Source: Euglena gracilis
Lineage: Eukaryota; Euglenida; Euglenophyceae; Euglenales
Length of the DNA stretch: 64,000 bases
Reading direction: 5' to 3'
NCBI GenBank assembly: GCA_039621445.1
Contig: CP154955.1
Span: 62,748,123 to 62,812,122 of the forward strand
This document shows, in pieces, positions 44,680 through 55,965 of the stretch (position 1 is its first letter; every line of letters starts with the position of its first letter). The translations under genes were made by a program, and so were the position numbers. The notes beneath the pieces are model-generated. The model ran no database searches. It saw only the letters and a list, made by a program, of their open reading frames with translations, and was not told where the DNA came from.

Positions 44680-45067
44680 CAGGCTTTTGCTTAAGGACCC
44701 CCGGGGGGGGGTACTGGCTAGCCAATCGGCTAGACACTGGAAAAAATGGGGCCAAGGAGGGGGGGGGGGTCCGGGGGCCCCCACTGGAAAAAAATTTTCC
44801 TCCGGCGCTACGCGCCAAGGTGAAAATGAGGGTTTTAAGAGGTTTTTGGCTGATTTTGTTCCAAAAATTCCCCAAAATGGCCAAAAACGGGCACTTTTGG
44901 GCATTTTTGGGGGTCCCAAAAAAATTTCCGGTGCTTCACGCCGGTCACTGGAAAAAAATTTTCCACTAGATAGCCCTGCTGGAAATCCCACTAGCCAAAT
45001 TTGGACTAGCTGCAGTCCAGCCCCCCGGGGGGGGGGGGGGTTCTGCAATCCCTTAAGCAAAAGCCTG
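44680..45067. mobile_element. hAT-like MITE (388 bp), 17-bp perfect inverted repeats
   Basis: CAGGCTTTTGCTTAAGG at 44680-44696 and its exact complement at 45051-45067. Flanks GCTAACAA (44672-44679) and GATAACAA (45068-45075) match at 7 of 8. The interior has two ggcgc...gcgcc or ccggtg...cacgccgg hairpin motifs within AT-rich DNA, as in the other MITEs here. Confidence 0.88.
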
Positions 45068-45075
45068 GATAACAA

Positions 45076-46604
45076 AGTCAGCCTTCAGCCTCCTTCCAGG
45101 GGAACTCCCGCCCCCCAAAATCCCCTTCAGCAAGGCAAAGCTGCCATGGTGCACCATGGTGGGCCAACCATGGTCGGAAGTGGCATGGAACAGAAGGGAC
45201 TCTGTGAGTCTTAGGTTTTGTGCCAAGGATGGGACGATACATTGCTTGGGGAAGTTCTGCAAAAAAAGGCATAACGAACGCTGTTTGTTGCAGGCCCCAG
45301 TTGGGCGTTTCACCTCAGGCAAATCAAAAAGCGAAAAAAGGTGATGTTTGCATTGGTCCCCGAACTTCAGCTGCTCCTTTTTTTGTCCAAATGTGTCTTC
45401 GTAAAATAGCGAGCACAGAAAAAAAGTGCAGAACGTTTTTAGAGAGAAACCACCACAAGTTTTGGATTTTGGCTGCATCTCTGTATGGGGCAAAAGAAAA
45501 TGTTCAGAAAATACAACATTTGGAACCACCTTCACGAGTGAAATGGACAAAGAATCAAGGCCAATGGGGAAAGAATCAAGGCCAATTTTTTTTGTCTTTG
45601 GTGGATGAACACTCTTGTCAAATAACATCTCTCAAATTTCGAAATATTTCTGCTACATTTCTGAAATATTTCCGAAACGAAGTGTGTTTTCTCAATATTT
45701 CGAAAGGCACAACGGAGGACCAGGTTGGAGGTACCCACCCCCCTGGGAATTGGATCATCGGGGCTTCGCAGTTTGGACTTCGGAGGCTGAACTGGATTTC
45801 CCAACCTTGACAAAAAAAACTGCAAGGATCGGTTTCTACATGCTCCTAAAGTGCGAATTTCGCCATTTTTGGGAGTTTTTTTTTGGACAATCGGATTCGT
45901 GAACATCAAATTTGTTGGTATTTTCGGGTCTTTTGGATTTTCGGGTCACAATTTGCCTGAAGCTTCCCCAAAAACAGAGCCAAATTTGTCAACAAAAATG
46001 TTGCGCTCTTTGACAGTTGTGAGAATTTGTAATGGTGATCAAATTGTTGGTGGTCAGAGCGACCAGTTGGCCCGAACACCAATGCTCCCCAGCGACTATT
46101 CACCAGAATTGGTTGTAAGCAACCACCAAAAAGCCCGTGGCAAATTTTCTGCTCAGGGCCCAAAAAAGGTTAAAGGCCAGCTGAAGCCTCGTTGTCCGAA
46201 CAGCTGTGTTTCGACCTTGTCAACGCTGTATTTCGTTTGGAATTTTGGCAAATGATGGGCTTGGGTCTTTCCAACAGACAATGAGTTCGATATGTACATA
46301 AGTCCGTTGCCAGAAAATCGGTGGAGAAATGGGATGAATGGAACTTTTGTGAAACCTTTACTTTTACCCAGTCATGAACATTCCCCACAACAATTGTCGA
46401 TTAATAAATGACGGACAGCAGCTCGCCTTGTTGGTCAAAAACCAAGATGGAAATATTTGGCAGCTGTGCACTCAGGCACTCCGTCTCTGTTGGGGACATA
46501 CATGGGGATTGAGCTCCTTGCGAAAATTGAAGCCTTTTGAGAAATTGAGCGGAGTCAAATTATGAAAAAGAAAGGTTCGAGATTGAGCGAAACCAGCAAA
46601 ACTC
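45076..46604. other. Unassigned stretch
   Basis: A minus-strand frame (45053-45628, 191 codons) and a plus-strand frame (45220-45810, 196 codons) overlap; neither has recognisable motifs or a coding signal I can defend. Confidence 0.4.
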
Positions 46605-46677
46605 CGACCACACCAGGACTCGAACCTGGAACCACCTGATCCGTAGTCAGGCATTCTATCCATTGAACTATGCGGCC
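46605..46677 (-). tRNA. tRNA-Arg (anticodon ACG)
   Basis: 73 bases fold as a full cloverleaf on the minus strand. The acceptor GGCCGCA pairs with TGTGGTC (two G-U pairs), the D stem is GTTC/GAAT, the anticodon stem CCTGA/TCAGG with loop CTACGGA (anticodon ACG), and the T arm CCAGG-TTCGAGT-CCTGG; discriminator G. No intron and no encoded CCA. GGTTCGAGTCC serves as B box and a TTTT (46598-46601) lies just downstream as the Pol III stop. Confidence 0.95.
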
Positions 46678-46985
46678 GATGCACGTCGCCATCAACTTCT
46701 TATTATTACAAATTTTACTATTAACTCGGTCCTTTTTTTGTGTGTGTGTGTCCTTTTTGGTAGTGCACGGCATGTTCGGCGGTGCTAGGCAAGTTCCGAT
46801 GGCGCCGAAGTGGAAATCAGCAACCAGAGGCTTGACCTTGGCGTGCCTGATGGGTAAGGGCCGGTGAACCATCGGTGACACTAAGGACAAGCACACCATC
46901 ACCAAGCATAAGGAGCTCAGGAGGAGGAGGAGAGCTAAGGAGCTAAAGCATATGGATGGAGGACTTCCGGTGCCTCGAACCCTAG

Positions 46986-47054
46986 GGCTAACCCTAACCC
47001 TAACCCTAACCCTAACCCTAACCCTAACCCTAACCCTAACCCTAACCCTAACCC
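46986..47054. repeat. Interstitial telomere repeats (CCCTAA)n, about 11 units
   Basis: Nearly uninterrupted ctaaccctaaccc units. The Arg/Val alternating peptide in one reading frame is a by-product. Confidence 0.95.
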
Positions 47055-47383
47055 AAAGCAGCATACACCGGCCACCAAGGGCTGGTATTATTGGATGTGT
47101 CCCGTAGAGACAACATGGTAAACACACCTGAGAGAACGCCGAAAGGTCGGACGAACCCGAAACCTCCATTGAGCACACCGGGGAACAGCCTACAGCCTGC
47201 CCCCATCAATGCCACCCCACCCCGCCTGCTCCCTGCCACCTCACCCCTCGGACCCTGGCCCCTACATGGCCGATTCCGGGTTCACCTGACCACCTTACCC
47301 CTGAACCATGGGCACAGCCCATCTGTACATCACCTCACCTCGGAACCAGCCCATCTGTACATCACCTCACCTCGAAACCTGTC

Positions 47384-47665
47384 AAATCCAGTAGGCTGTG
47401 CCACTGGTTGGTGGACTCGGCTCGCCCCACCACCGTTGGGGGAATTAATTCCTAGGGCTAAAAAAAAGTCCTTTGTTCTTGTTCACTTTTGTGACAAATT
47501 TTCGTGACGGACCATTGGGATTGCCACCCTCATGCTGCTTCTCCCCATAGCCCAAGGACAAGAGCCACCCTTAACCTCCACTAGTCCCTGGTCACCCCCT
47601 ACATATCTCCCCTCTCCCCTAACACTCAAATCAAGTAGGATGTGCCACTGGTCGGTGGACACTTT
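47384..47665. repeat. Direct repeat around tgtgccactggt-ggtggac
   Basis: caaatccagtaggctgtgcc... near 47384 recurs as caaatcaagtaggatgtgcc... near 47628. A short cctcacctcg repeat also lies at 47332-47374. No gene recognised at 47055-47660. Confidence 0.7.
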
Positions 47666-47669
47666 CTGA

Positions 47670-47942
47670 GTGCCTATTTTCTATCGACTCTCGCATATCT
47701 GCCATCCATGCCGCGAGATACCGAGATACCGTACCGCTGGACAACGTGATCTTGAACAAGAAACTGGGCTCCTGAACCAAATGAGCCTGGTTGCTCACAC
47801 TGTGCAGAGTACCGAGTACCAGGTGAAGTACGTCGAAGAAAGGGCTGGGAAGAGCAGAAGGGAGGAAGACGCCTACAAGGACTTTTTACGCCAGAAACAT
47901 CAACATAAATATGTACCACGACACCTTCGCCAGCAGCTGTAG
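47670..47942 (+). CDS. Hypothetical short charged protein
   Basis: A 90-codon frame with a Lys/Glu/Arg-rich helix (QVKYVEERAGKSRREEDAYK) and a C-terminal basic segment (HQHKYVPRHLRQQL). No family recognised. It may be an exon or a chance frame; the next frame begins 77 bases downstream. Confidence 0.25.
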   Translation: MPIFYRLSHICHPCREIPRYRTAGQRDLEQETGLLNQMSLVAHTVQSTEYQVKYVEERAGKSRREEDAYKDFLRQKHQHKYVPRHLRQQL

Positions 47943-48018
47943 CAGCATGAGTTCCCTTTCCCACCACACACACATACACACCACCACATTCACACAACAC
48001 AAGTAACTTTCCCAGGGG

Positions 48019-48828
48019 ATGCCTAGAAGGGCTGCCCAGCAGCAACAGCAGCAACAGCTGCAGCCCCAAATGGGGCCTCAGATGGGAACCCAAATGGGGA
48101 CCCAGATGGGCAGCCTACTGGGGAGCCCATTGGGGAACATCCCCACCATGAGTGCCATTGCAACAGCCAACAACCACCAAGGGCTGCAGCTTTCCACCGA
48201 CTTGATGTGTCAGCTTCTGTTACAAACCATGTTGTTGTTGACTGGAAATGTTGCAAATCGCAACTGCATCAGCATGCCCACTGCTGCCCCACTCTTAATG
48301 CCACCACCAGCTGCACCTGATGAACATTCCAGCGCTTCTGCCTTTCCCCCTGTGCCCTGCCCAAAGAAAAGGTGGGAAGAGAGGGGGGGAACCAGAAGTG
48401 TATCTAGTCTCCAAAAAAACAAGACCCCCACCAAAAAAATGCACCCCAACACCCCAAATCCAAAGAACCAGGAAAAACAACAGGTCGCAGACCTGGTGGA
48501 GGAAAGGAAGGCAGCAAAGAAAGCTGAACAAGCTCTGGCAGCAAAACCCAAATGCCTCACAAATCTCCCAACGAATTCGGTGACAACAGCACACGATTGG
48601 TGCGTGCTGTCTTCAACAAACGCCTCAATCTGGGGAGAATGGACTAGTTCGAGAAAAAAGTGCAAAAAATTAATGGTGGAACAGTGGCTGGCAAGCATCT
48701 ACATCACCACCTCACCCTTACCCTTGCTGAGGACGAAGTACAGGTCCTCCTGTATCTCTCACGTGCTGTGTGTACCATGCACGTCCCAGCACTGTAGGAT
48801 ATCTGTGACGGTCGCACCACTGTGGTAA
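48019..48828 (+). CDS. Hypothetical Gln/Met-rich protein
   Basis: A 269-codon frame with a QQQQQQQ tract and QMGTQMGTQMG repeats encoded by a 15-base microsatellite-like repeat (48070-48112). A basic, Ala/Lys-rich segment (VEERKAAKKAEQALAAKPK) follows. No domain recognised. Element 1R begins 125 bases downstream, so a host gene may have been interrupted. Low confidence because parallel frames are also open. Confidence 0.3.
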   Translation: MPRRAAQQQQQQQLQPQMGPQMGTQMGTQMGSLLGSPLGNIPTMSAIATANNHQGLQLSTDLMCQLLLQTMLLLTGNVANRNCISMPTAAPLLMPPPAAPDEHSSASAFPPVPCPKKRWEERGGTRSVSSLQKNKTPTKKMHPNTPNPKNQEKQQVADLVEERKAAKKAEQALAAKPKCLTNLPTNSVTTAHDWCVLSSTNASIWGEWTSSRKKCKKLMVEQWLASIYITTSPLPLLRTKYRSSCISHVLCVPCTSQHCRISVTVAPLW

Positions 48829-48953
48829 CCACAGCTGTTAAGATCGTGGCAGACCCTTCTGGGATCTGCCCTTGGACACGTCAGCACTTTTCTCTCCTTC
48901 CCCCACATCCCCCACAGGTTGTATTCTTCACCGTGTCAAGCTTCACAAGTTGA

Positions 48954-49275
48954 TGTGTACCAGGCGTATGCTTCTGTCCACTTCCGTTGAGGAAGTTAGG
49001 ATGGAAGCAGATCCTATTAGGATTTCCTAATGGGTGCCCCTTCTCTCTCCACAGGTGGTATTCTTATTCTTTTATATTCTTGTTCCTTCCTTTTCTCCGG
49101 ACCGGACTTGGATATCCAGTCCCTCCTCCTTGCATTGCTCTGTGCTTTGCTTCTTGGGAAGTGGGAAAAGGGTTTTTCTGTTACTCTGATTTTCAGTTCC
49201 CAAGTAGGTGCGCCAAGGCGAAAGCGAAGGCTTTTTGGGAATTGGGAAAGGGTAAATTGGAAACAGACGTACACT
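48954..49275 (+). repeat. 5' LTR of element 1R
   Basis: 322 bp, homologous to the 1L LTRs. Starts TGTGTACCAGGCG and ends CGTACACT, followed directly by TGGTAGCAGATTGG. Confidence 0.88.
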
Positions 49276-49516
49276 TGGTAGCAGATTGGTTACGATCCTA
49301 CACATACTTCACAGAAAGAAAGGCTACCAGGTATTACACTTGGTAGCACATTGGTTCGATCCTACGATGACTGGCAGCGGAGGGCCCCTGCACCGTTATT
49401 ACACGGTCGCAGCGTCAACTCCCGGCTTCTAGTCAACGTCTAAGCAGACGAGCAGGCTCCGGAAGGCTCTGTACGGTATTACCCGTTACAGCCCCTCTGG
49501 TGCCAGCACAACTGCT
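49276..49516 (+). promoter_or_regulatory. Leader of 1R with two primer-binding-site copies and the empty site for element 2
   Basis: TGGTAGCAGATTGG at 49276 and TGGTAGCACATTGG at 49341, each preceded by ACACT. GCAG at 49452-49455 lies in uninterrupted sequence that in 1L is split by element 2 with the complementary CTGC duplicated. Confidence 0.8.
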
Positions 49517-49886
49517 TGAAGGCCCAGGGTCCGGCTCAGGACGCTGGCCTTTGCCAGATTTCCCATCTCCCAATCTGGCATCTCTCAGGGGGGGATACCC
49601 CCTGCCTGTGGACTTGGCCTTTCCACCTGGTGGATCTTGAAATCTTGGCATCTCCAAAATCTCCAAATCTTTCTGTAAAATGTTCCCAAATCCAAATCTT
49701 CAACTTGCAGTGCACAAGACAACGCCAGACGAGCTCAAACAGTACATGGAGTTTGCCACCTGCACACAGACAAATCACAGGTGAAATTGTAATTGGCAAC
49801 TCCTAATTGTCATTTGCTAAATCCTAAAACCAAAATCACATCACAATTCCAGGGAAAGGCAATGCAAGGCCTTGGCGGCGCTCACA
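49517..49886 (-). repeat. LTR-like unit 1 of the tandem array
   Basis: 370 bp; the same sequence recurs at 50726-51095, 51938-52307, 53155-53524, 54367-54736 and 55579-55947 (last one 369 bp). Confidence 0.82.
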
Positions 49887-50725
49887 CTCCCCTTCTCCGG
49901 CGAGATTTTCCGGGTTTTTGGACCCGAAAAATCGAGAAAACACACAGAAGCGACGTTAGGCCGTGCAGTGGAAACCCGGTCCCGCCCACTTGGGCTGCCA
50001 TGTCCAGACTTCGTGGTTTCCGCTCTCTTCTTTTCGGGAAACCGTGGATGCTCGACATGACTTCCCGAAGGGGGGGTAGCCGAGCCCCGGCATACACCGC
50101 GTCCCAGAGCCCGAAGGCCCCCTTGAAGCGGTCCACAGTGCAGGCAGGCCAGAAAAATACATGTCGAATTGGCCACATAAAATCTGACAGACATCCTCAC
50201 TAGCCACTTGGGCATCACAGCCACGGCACCAACCGAGCATCACCACCACTCAGCCAGCGGGCGGGTCGCCACGGACATGTCGAAGTCGGGCACAGCCACC
50301 ACGGAGACAGGGGTAGAAAAAATACCACAGGCAAGGCGAGCCACACAGCCACACAGACGGGCATAAGCCGCCAGACAGAGAGCTGCAGATCAACATTGCA
50401 ATGCCCTGACCACAGCCAAGGCCTTCCGCCGTCGTCTTCTCTTTGCAGATTTCGATGGCAACATGCCGTTTGTAGCCCCAGGCTCTCCAGCACTGCAAAT
50501 TGAGACAATCTCATCACGATCTAGAGCCATCCATGGCTCCATCTGGATTGCCACAGATCTTGTCATGCCATCTGGCTGTTCCTCAACAGTCAGCCTCAGG
50601 CACCCAATGCGCCTCACAGGCATGGCCTTCAGAGCCTTCATCTGATGACACTTGCAATCACACCCAGTGTGCTCACCAGAACAGCATGAATATCCCAGTA
50701 ATGGACAAACGTGATGTACTGTTTG
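49887..50725 (-). repeat. Internal unit 1 of the tandem array
   Basis: About 840 bp, repeated at 51096-51937, 52308-53154, 53525-54366 and 54737-55578. It contains overlapping frames on both strands (e.g. plus-strand 146 codons ending MRLTGMAFRAFI; minus-strand 161 codons running from the LTR-like unit into the internal unit). These are conserved only because the units are near-identical; no domain recognised. It may hold a captured host gene fragment. Confidence 0.7.
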
Positions 50726-53700
50726 TGAAGGCCCAGGGTCCGGCTCAGGACGCTGGCCTTTGCCAGATTTCCCATCTCCCAATCTGGCATCTCTCAGGGG
50801 GGGATACCCCCTGCCTGTGGACTTGGCCTTTCCACCTGGTGGATCTTGAAATCTTGGCATCTCCAAAATCTCCAAATCTTTCTGTAAAATGTTCCCAAAT
50901 CCAAATCTTCAACTTGCAGTGCACAAGACAACGCCAGACGAGCTCAAACAGTACATGGAGTTTGCCACCTGCACACAGACAAATCACAGGTGAAATTGTA
51001 ATTGGCAACTCCTAATTGTCATTTGCTAAATCCTAAAACCAAAATCACAGCACAATTTCAGGGAAAGGCAATGCAAGGCCTTAGCGGCGCTCACACTCCC
51101 CTTCTCCGGCGAGATTTTCCGGGTTTTTGGACCCGAAAAATCAAGAAAACACACAGAAGCGACGTTAGGCTGTGCAGTGGAAACCCGGTCCCGCCCACTT
51201 GGGCTGCCATGTCCAGACTTCGTGGTTTCCGCTCTCTTCTTTTCGGGAAACCGTGGATGCTCGACATGACTTCCCGAAGGGGGGGTAGCCGAGCCCCGCC
51301 ATACACCGCGTCCCAGAGCCCGAAGGCCCCCTTGAAGCGGTCCACAGTGCAGGCAGGCCAGAAAAATACATGTCGAATTGGCCACATAAAATCTGACAGA
51401 CATCCTCACTAGCCACTTGGGCATCACAGCCACGGCACCAACCGAGCATCACCACCACTCAGCCAGCGGGCGGGTCGCCACGGACATGTCGAAGTCGGGC
51501 ACAGCCACCACGGAGACAGGGGTAGAAAAAATACCACAGGCAAGGCGAGCCACACAGCCACACAGGACTGGGCATCAGCCGGCCAGACAGAGAGCTGCAG
51601 ATCAACATTGCAATGCCCTGACCACAGCCAAGGCCTTCCGCCGTCGTCTTCTCTTTGCAGATTTCGATGGCAACATGCCGTTTGTAGCCCCAGGCTCTCC
51701 AGCACTGCAAATTGAGAAAATCTCATCACGATCTAGAGCCATCCATGGCTCCATCTGGATTGCCACAGATCTTGTCATGCCATCTGGCTGTTCCTCAACA
51801 GTCAGCCTCAGGCACCCAATGCGCCTCACAGGCATGGCCTTCAGAGCCTTCATCTGATGACACTTGCAATCACACCCAGTGTGCTCACCAGAACAGCATG
51901 AATATCCCAGTAATGGACAAACGTGATGTACTGTTTGTGAAGGCCCAGGGTCCGGCTCAGGACGCTGGCCTTTGCCAGATTTCCCATCTCCCAATCCGGC
52001 ATCTCTCAGGGGGGGATACCCCCTGCCTGTGGACTTGGCCTTTCCACCTGGTGGATCTTGAAATCTTGGCATCTCCAAAATCTCCAAATCTTTCTGTAAA
52101 ATGTTCCCAAATCCAAATCTTCAACTTGCAGTGCACAAGACAACGCCAGACGAGCTCAAACAGTACATGGAGTTTGCCACCTGCACACAGACAAATCACA
52201 GGTGAAATTGTAATTGGCAACTCCTAATTGTCATTTGCTAAATCCTAAAACCAAAATCACAGCACAATTTCAGGGAAAGGCAATGCAAGGCCTTAGCGGC
52301 GCTCACACTCCCCTTCTCCGGCGAGATTTTTCCGGGTTTTTGGACCCGAAAAATCGATCGAGAAAACACACAGAAGCGACGTTAGGCTGTGCAGTGGAAA
52401 CCCGGTCCCGCCCACTTGGGCTGCCATGTCCAGACTTCGTGGTTTCCGCTCTCTTCTTTTCGGGAAACCGTGGATGCTCGACATGACTTCCCGAAGGGGG
52501 GGTAGCCGAGCCCCGGCATACACCGCGTCCCAGAGCCCGAAGGCCCCCTTGAAGCGGTCCACAGTGCAGGCAGGCCAGAAAAATACATGTCGAATTGGCC
52601 ACATAAAATCTGACAGACATCCTCACTAGCCACTTGGGCATCACAGCCACGGCACCAACCGAGCATCACCACCACTCAGCCAGCGGGCGGGTCGCCACGG
52701 ACATGTCGAAGTCGGGCACAGCCACCACGGAGACAGGGGTAGAAAAAATACCACAGGCAAGGCGAGCCACACAGCCACACAGGACTGGGCATCAGCCGGC
52801 CAGACAGAGAGCTGCAGATCAACATTGCAATGCCCTGACCACAGCCAAGGCCTTCCGCCGTCGTCTTCTCTTTGCAGATTTCGATGGCAACATGCCGTTT
52901 GTAGCCCCAGGCTCTCCAGCACTGCAAATTGAGACAATCTCATCACGATCTAGAGCCATCCATGGCTCCATCTGGATTGCCACAGATCTTGTCATGCCAT
53001 CTGGCTGTTCCTCAACAGTCAGCCTCAGGCACCCAATGCGCCTCACAGGCATGGCCTTCAGAGCCTTCATCTGATGACACTTGCAATCACACCCAGTGTG
53101 CTCACCAGAACAGCATGAATATCCCAGTAATGGACAAACGTGATGTACTGTTTGTGAAGGCCCAGGGTCCGGCTCAGGACGCTGGCCTTTGCCAGATTTC
53201 CCATCTCCCAATCTGGCATCTCTCAGGGGGGGATACCCCCTGCCTGTGGACTTGGCCTTTCCACCTGGTGGATCTTGAAATCTTGGCATCTCCAAAATCT
53301 CCAAATCTTTCTGTAAAATGTTCCCAAATCCAAATCTTCAACTTGCAGTGCACAAGACAACGCCAGACGAGCTCAAACAGTACATGGAGTTTGCCACCTG
53401 CACACAGACAAATCACAGGTGAAATTGTAATTGGCAACTCCTAATTGTCATTTGCTAAATCCTAAAACCAAAATCACAGCACAATTTCAGGGAAAGGCAA
53501 TGCAAGGCCTTAGCGGCGCTCACACTCCCCTTCTCCGGCGAGATTTTCCGGGTTTTTGGACCCGAAAAATCAAGAAAACACACAGAAGCGACGTTAGGCT
53601 GTGCAGTGGAAACCCGGTCCCGCCCACTTGGGCTGCCATGTCCAGACTTCGTGGTTTCCGCTCTCTTCTTTTCGGGAAACCGTGGATGCTCGACATGACT

Positions 53701-55965
53701 TCCCGAAGGGGGGGTAGCCGAGCCCCGCCATACACCGCGTCCCAGAGCCCGAAGGCCCCCTTGAAGCGGTCCACAGTGCAGGCAGGCCAGAAAAATACAT
53801 GTCGAATTGGCCACATAAAATCTGACAGACATCCTCACTAGCCACTTGGGCATCACAGCCACGGCACCAACCGAGCATCACCACCACTCAGCCAGCGGGC
53901 GGGTCGCCACGGACATGTCGAAGTCGGGCACAGCCACCACGGAGACAGGGGTAGAAAAAATACCACAGGCAAGGCGAGCCACACAGCCACACAGGACTGG
54001 GCATCAGCCGGCCAGACAGAGAGCTGCAGATCAACATTGCAATGCCCTGACCACAGCCAAGGCCTTCCGCCGTCGTCTTCTCTTTGCAGATTTCGATGGC
54101 AACATGCCGTTTGTAGCCCCAGGCTCTCCAGCACTGCAAATTGAGAAAATCTCATCACGATCTAGAGCCATCCATGGCTCCATCTGGATTGCCACAGATC
54201 TTGTCATGCCATCTGGCTGTTCCTCAACAGTCAGCCTCAGGCACCCAATGCGCCTCACAGGCATGGCCTTCAGAGCCTTCATCTGATGACACTTGCAATC
54301 ACACCCAGTGTGCTCACCAGAACAGCATGAATATCCCAGTAATGGACAAACGTGATGTACTGTTTGTGAAGGCCCAGGGTCCGGCTCAGGACGCTGGCCT
54401 TTGCCAGATTTCCCATCTCCCAATCCGGCATCTCTCAGGGGGGGATACCCCCTGCCTGTGGACTTGGCCTTTCCACCTGGTGGATCTTGAAATCTTGGCA
54501 TCTCCAAAATCTCCAAATCTTTCTGTAAAATGTTCCCAAATCCAAATCTTCAACTTGCAGTGCACAAGACAACGCCAGACGAGCTCAAACAGTACATGGA
54601 GTTTGCCACCTGCACACAGACAAATCACAGGTGAAATTGTAATTGGCAACTCCTAATTGTCATTTGCTAAATCCTAAAACCAAAATCACAGCACAATTTC
54701 AGGGAAAGGCAATGCAAGGCCTTAGCGGCGCTCACACTCCCCTTCTCCGGCGAGATTTTCCGGGTTTTTGGACCCGAAAAATCGAGAAAACACACAGAAG
54801 CGACGTTAGGCTGTGCAGTGGAAACCCGGTCCCGCCCACTTGGGCTGCCATGTCCAGACTTCGTGGTTTCCGCTCTCTTCTTTTCGGGAAACCGTGGATG
54901 CTCGACATGACTTCCCGAAGGGGGGGTAGCCGAGCCCCGCCATACACCGCGTCCCAGAGCCCGAAGGCCCCCTTGAAGCGGTCCACAGTGCAGGCAGGCC
55001 AGAAAAATACATGTCGAATTGGCCACATAAAATCTGACAGACATCCTCACTAGCCACTTGGGCACCACAGCCACGGCACCAACCGGGCATCACCACCACT
55101 CAGCCAGCGGGCGGGTCGCCACGGACATGTCGAAGTCGGGCACAGCCACCACAGAGACAGGGGTAGAAAAAATACCACAGGCAAGGCGAGCCACACAGCC
55201 ACACAGGACTGGGCATCAGCCTGCCAGACAGAGAGCTGCAGATCAACATTGCAATGCCCTGACCACAGCCAAGGCCTTCCGCCGTCGTCTTCTCTTTGCA
55301 GATTTCGATGGCAACATGCCGTTTGTAGCCCCAGGCTCTCCAGCACTGCAAATTGAGACAATCTCATCACGATCCAGAGCCATCCATGGCTCCATCTGGA
55401 TTGCCACAGATGTTGTCATGCCATCTGGCTGTTCCGCAACAGTCAGCCTCAGGCACCCAATGCGCCTCACAGGCATGGCCTTCAGAGCCTTCATCTGATG
55501 ACGCTTGCAATCACACCCAGTGTGCTCACCAGAACAGCATGAATATCCCAGTAATGGACAAACGTGATGTACTGTTTGTGAAGGCCCAGGGTCCGGCTCA
55601 GGACGCTGGCCTTTGCCAGATTTCCCATCTCCCATCTGGCATCTCTCAGGGGGGGATACCCCCTGCCTGTGGACTTGGCCTTTCCACCTGGTGGATCTTG
55701 AAATCTTGGCATCTCCAAAATCTCCAAATCTTTCTGTAAAATGTTCCCAAATCCAAATCTTCAACTTGCAGTGCACAAGACAACGCCAGACGAGCTCAAA
55801 CAGTACATGGAGTTTGCCACCTGCACACAGACAAATCACAGGTGAAATTGTAATTGGCAACTCCTAATTGTCATTTGCTAAATCCTAAAACCAAAATCAC
55901 AGCACAGTTCCAGGGAAAGGCAGTGCAAGGCCTTAGCGGCGCTCACATGGTTAGTTTTGTGGTTT

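Larger units (their letters stand above)
49517..55947 (-). mobile_element. Tandem multimer of a TRIM-like LTR element (6 LTR-like + 5 internal units)
   Basis: 370-bp units start at 49517, 50726, 51938, 53155, 54367 and 55579, separated by internal units of 839-847 bp. The array begins and ends with a complete 370-bp unit, as an LTR-internal-LTR chain would. Each 370-bp unit has TG...CA ends (TGTGAGCGCC...GGGCCTTCA on the minus strand), and a purine tract (minus ggagaaggggag) abuts each one. Flanks are TGCT (49513-49516) and TGGT (55948-55951), a 4-bp duplication with one mismatch. No primer-binding site starting TGG was found, and the internal unit encodes no RT or gag, so it would be non-autonomous. 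Confidence 0.72.

Noticed and set aside
46555-47178. Minus-strand 207-codon frame with an RVRVRV segment
   Set aside because: It is produced by the telomere repeats and overlaps the tRNA gene; no other coding signal.
49517-55947. Repeated 97-171-codon frames as a host gene cluster
   Set aside because: Every unit repeats the same frames on both strands at equal quality; TG...CA ends, the polypurine tract and a target duplication fit a retroelement array better.
49517-55947. Plus-strand orientation of the array element
   Set aside because: The purine tract adjoining each LTR-like unit is on the minus strand; the plus-strand neighbour is pyrimidine-rich.
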